DNA of 37,001 nt from Akkermansia muciniphila (GTDB taxonomy: Bacteria > Verrucomicrobiota > Verrucomicrobiia > Limisphaerales > UBA9464): positions 1 to 37,001 of the forward strand of contig CAMDGV010000042.1 of NCBI GenBank assembly GCA_945898055.1. The letters are read 5' to 3'. The position numbers and the translations under genes are program-made. Positions 34,701 through 37,001 of the stretch are shown here, in pieces; position 1 is the first letter of the stretch; each line of letters starts with the position of its first letter. The notes below the pieces were generated by a model. That model was not told the origin of the DNA and did no database searches. It was given only the letters and a program-made list of their open reading frames with translations.

Positions 34701-36224
34701 TTACCTTCCTACAGATCGAGTGTCGCCATTATTTTTAACATAATCTCGTTTAGGTTTCCGAGCGGAATGACTTACATGTTTTTTTAGAATTCTAATTCCT
34801 TCGGTTTTCACTTCGTCTTTTTTGCGAAAACCCCAAACCAAATCACTGGCATATTTTCGAGTTACTTCAATATCGACAATGGGTTCTGGATAGTCTTTCC
34901 CAATTTTGCAAAGGTAGAATTGTTGCTCAATCGGATTCAATTTCCATGGTTCATGAATTAGATTCACAGGGATTTCTGCCAACTCTGGAACCCAGTGTTT
35001 GATGAAAATTCCTTCAGGATCGTGTTCTTCTGAATTCTTAATCGGACTGTAAATTCTAATGGTATTAATGCCAGTTGTCCCCGATTGCATTTGCAATTGT
35101 GGGTAGTGAATTCCGGGTTCATAATCTAAGAACTGACGCGCCAAAAAATGCAATTCGCGCCAGTCTTGCCACAAATTGAAAGTAAAAAACGAAACGACCA
35201 TAGCCCTCATTCTAAAATTGAGATAACCCGTCGCGACAACACATCGCATGCAAGCATCAATGATAGGAATTCCAGTTTTTCCTTCTTGCCATGCTTTGAT
35301 GTAAGCTTCGTTTTTGGGCTTTATTAAGGAGTCGTATGCACGGTTGACATTTTCACATTCCATTCGGCATTCGTCTTCAAATTTTTGAATAAAGTGACAA
35401 TGCCAATGTAATCTTGATACAAAACTGAGTATGGCTCGTTTGTTTTTGGAATTTTCATAATGTTGATTCGTATATTGATAAACCATCCGCATACTGATAT
35501 TACCGTAAGTCAAATACGGTGACAATCGACTGCAACCTCTTCGGCTTAACCAAGGCTTTGAAATATGTTCGCTATAGTTGACGTGTCGCTCTTTGACGAA
35601 ACTATCGAGGTAGCGCCAAGCCCAGTATTCGCCGCCTTGCTGGAAGTTTTTGTATCGCGTTGTGATTTGATTATTTAAAGTCTCCCCTTTCAGCGCATCA
35701 TAAAATCCTTGGTTCAGATTTTCAAATTCGAAAGCAGTGAGATCAATTAATTTAGGGTTATTACGCATAACATTCTCCCATCTTTTGTCCCAATTACTTC
35801 TCGATTTTAATCTTCGAATCACACCGTGCATTTGAAATTCCTTCCATTGAATATTATTTTCTTGGAGGAAAAGCTGCATCGCACTGTCTCGAGCGTACGT
35901 GATATTATTACCTATTTCTTGATGAGAAAAAACGGTTTTAATGTCATATAGATGTCCTAATTCTTTAAAAACATTTTTAACTTCGTTATGAAAAAAATAA
36001 ACTTTTGTACCCATTGAATTCAGTTTAGAATTCATGTCCTGCAGTGACTCATAAATAAACCGCCAATGACGGACATCTGAATCATCATAGCTCATGACAG
36101 ATGGCTCGAAGAAATAAACTAATAGAACTGGAACGTTTTCTTGTTGCGCCATAAAAAGCGGTTCATGGTCCGTCAGTCGCAGATCTCGTTTGAACCAAAC
36201 GATATTAATGGCAGTTCTTATCAA
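34701..36224 (-). CDS. Divergent cryptochrome/photolyase family flavoprotein
   Basis: The 507-residue product begins [18 protein letters not shown], the canonical photolyase N-terminus (antenna domain ~1-135), and has a FAD-binding domain with [40 protein letters not shown] and WVPEL. It departs from standard CPD photolyases in the FAD pocket: [13 protein letters not shown] replaces the LIWRDFY-type helix, and [20 protein letters not shown] replaces the DxxANNGGWQW region, so the Asn that contacts flavin N5 in CPD photolyases may be absent. The start is TTG at 36224; no ATG exists between the upstream stop and the conserved core. Substrate uncertain. Confidence 0.88.
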   Translation of the reverse strand: MIRTAINIVWFKRDLRLTDHEPLFMAQQENVPVLLVYFFEPSVMSYDDSDVRHWRFIYESLQDMNSKLNSMGTKVYFFHNEVKNVFKELGHLYDIKTVFSHQEIGNNITYARDSAMQLFLQENNIQWKEFQMHGVIRRLKSRSNWDKRWENVMRNNPKLIDLTAFEFENLNQGFYDALKGETLNNQITTRYKNFQQGGEYWAWRYLDSFVKERHVNYSEHISKPWLSRRGCSRLSPYLTYGNISMRMVYQYTNQHYENSKNKRAILSFVSRLHWHCHFIQKFEDECRMECENVNRAYDSLIKPKNEAYIKAWQEGKTGIPIIDACMRCVVATGYLNFRMRAMVVSFFTFNLWQDWRELHFLARQFLDYEPGIHYPQLQMQSGTTGINTIRIYSPIKNSEEHDPEGIFIKHWVPELAEIPVNLIHEPWKLNPIEQQFYLCKIGKDYPEPIVDIEVTRKYASDLVWGFRKKDEVKTEGIRILKKHVSHSARKPKRDYVKNNGDTRSVGR

Positions 36225-36428
36225 TTGATTGAGATTAATGTTAGTTCCGTATCAGGTTTAGCATAACTCAGTATATCCAATTGAGCCGTTTTGTAATAAC
36301 CGTCTAAACCAGAACAAGTGATGGTGTTTTACCCTCCGCGTCAAAAAGTCAATTTCCTATCGGTAATCCAAGGCCAGCGGACTCTTGCCCCGCCCTCCAG
36401 ACAGGCGATCCCATCGACAAAACTGGGG
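36225..36428. other. Island right border, non-coding
   Basis: The first part is AT-rich, the rest from about 36331 GC-richer. It holds the 12-base string CAATTGAGCCGT (36278-36289), an inverted pair GGTTTAG/CTAAACC (36255-36261 and 36304-36310), and repeat copy 4. It contains the presumed promoter of the divergent photolyase gene; no recognisable promoter could be assigned. Confidence 0.45.
36332..36364 (+). repeat. Dispersed 33-bp repeat, copy 4, at the island edge
   Basis: CCCTCCGCGTCAAAAA, GT, CAATTTCCTATC, GGT; matches the inverted copy at 30321-30353 at 30 of 33 positions. It lies exactly where base composition returns from the AT-rich island to host-like sequence. Confidence 0.85.
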
Positions 36429-37001
36429 TCACGGGGCTTGGATCCGGCCGGCCAACTCGGCCTTGGCTCCGGCCCAACCTCGCCGCCACTGAGCGGTTAA
36501 TTCCTCGACCCGTGCTCGTTGGAAGGGTTCACCGGCGACATTGCTGTTCTCCTGCGGATCGGAGCGATGGTCGTAGAGCTCAATGTCCTCAATCTGGGAA
36601 GGGGCCTCGCGATCCACCCAAACGGTGAAGCGATACCGGTCGGTCCGCATCGAATAGCCCATCAATGGACCCGTGCCCGACCGACGACCCGGCCTCGGAT
36701 ATTGGCTGAAGGCCGCGGACTTCCATCGGCGTTTCGGATCATCGAGCAACGGCTTGAAACTACTGCCTTCGAGGTGCTGAGGGAGTGGGAGGCCTGCCAA
36801 CTCGGACAAAGTCGGATAGATGTCCACGAATTCCACCAGGGCCTCGGTCCGAACGCCGACCCGCTTCATTCCCGGAACCGACAGCAACAGGGGTGCGCGC
36901 GTATCATTTTCGGTGTTGGAGTGTTTACACCAGGCGTCGTGCTCCCCGAGCTTCCATCCGTGATCACCCCACAAGATGACGATGGTGTTTTTGCGTAAAT
37001 C
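36429..37001 (-). CDS. Sulfatase, C-terminal part (truncated by window end)
   Basis: The frame runs off the end of the window at its 5' side; 191 codons are seen. The visible portion starts NTIVILWGDHGWKLGEH, with the Asp-His pair of the sulfatase metal/sulfate site, and continues APLLLSVPGM, VEFVDIYPTLSELAGLPLPQHLEG and ELYDHRSDPQENSNVA. This matches the type I sulfatase family (choline- or iduronate-2-sulfatase-like). The catalytic Cys/Ser that becomes formylglycine lies outside the window. The enzyme likely removes sulfate from polysaccharides; PVC genomes commonly carry many such genes. Confidence 0.9.
   Translation of the reverse strand, partial: DLRKNTIVILWGDHGWKLGEHDAWCKHSNTENDTRAPLLLSVPGMKRVGVRTEALVEFVDIYPTLSELAGLPLPQHLEGSSFKPLLDDPKRRWKSAAFSQYPRPGRRSGTGPLMGYSMRTDRYRFTVWVDREAPSQIEDIELYDHRSDPQENSNVAGEPFQRARVEELTAQWRRGWAGAKAELAGRIQAP

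Noticed and set aside
32140-36331. Prophage or classical insertion sequence
   Set aside because: No integrase, transposase, capsid or terminase gene recognised; only photolyase and DUF2256 genes and remnants.

Overview
The window reads as bacterial chromosome from the Verrucomicrobiota (PVC group), possibly the Pedosphaera/Limisphaera side, but the exact lineage is inference. The evidence is a large secreted LamG/Ig/PA14 protein with the C-terminal tail common in that phylum, a TIM-barrel/beta-propeller fusion of PVC type, a GldG + DUF4340 ABC operon, a sulfatase, and the dispersed 'cacgaat' and 'agacgc' palindromic repeats often seen in PVC genomes. No tRNA, rRNA, CRISPR array or transposase gene was recognised.

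Layout. 1-2334 is the 3' part of a secreted multidomain protein ending at a clear rho-independent terminator. 2735-6290 (+) holds a CotH-kinase-family secreted protein, then a membrane-anchored coiled-coil protein translationally coupled to a small membrane-anchored beta-rich protein. 6342-15344 (-) is one tight operon: ABC ATPase, ABC permease, GldG-like protein, DUF4340 protein, a giant AsmA-like protein and pgl. 15481-19377 (-) holds a DMT permease, rpe, an SGNH lipoprotein and a GlcD-like FAD oxidoreductase. 19495-20316 (+) is a Ser/Thr kinase with an unusual ATP-binding site. 20388-23492 (-) is a secreted isomerase-like/beta-propeller fusion. 23627-30266 (+) holds ruvB, an RND efflux permease overlapping a beta-lactamase-fold lipoprotein, a small secreted protein and a zinc-ribbon membrane protein. 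30300-30600 is a repeat cluster; 30625-31744 (-) is an ECF sigma factor overlapping a small membrane protein.

From about 32140 to 36330 the sequence becomes strikingly AT-rich and carries a light-dependent DNA-repair cassette of Bacteroidetes character, all on the minus strand: a divergent cryptochrome/photolyase, decayed reading frames, a 45-codon DUF2256 zinc-ribbon gene, and an FeS-type (PhrB/CryB) photolyase with its four cluster cysteines at canonical spacing. Four copies of a degenerate 23-33 bp repeat (core GCGTCAAAAA, then TTCCTATCGG) lie in and around this island and nowhere else that I found; one sits exactly at its right compositional edge and an inverted one lies about 2 kb beyond its left edge. 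I read the island as horizontally acquired and partly decaying. Beyond it the GC-richer host sequence resumes with the 3' end of a sulfatase gene on the minus strand.

The strongest candidates for new biology are the island and its repeat family, the VAVR-type kinase, the ABC/GldG/DUF4340/AsmA envelope operon, and the RND pump coupled to a serine hydrolase.
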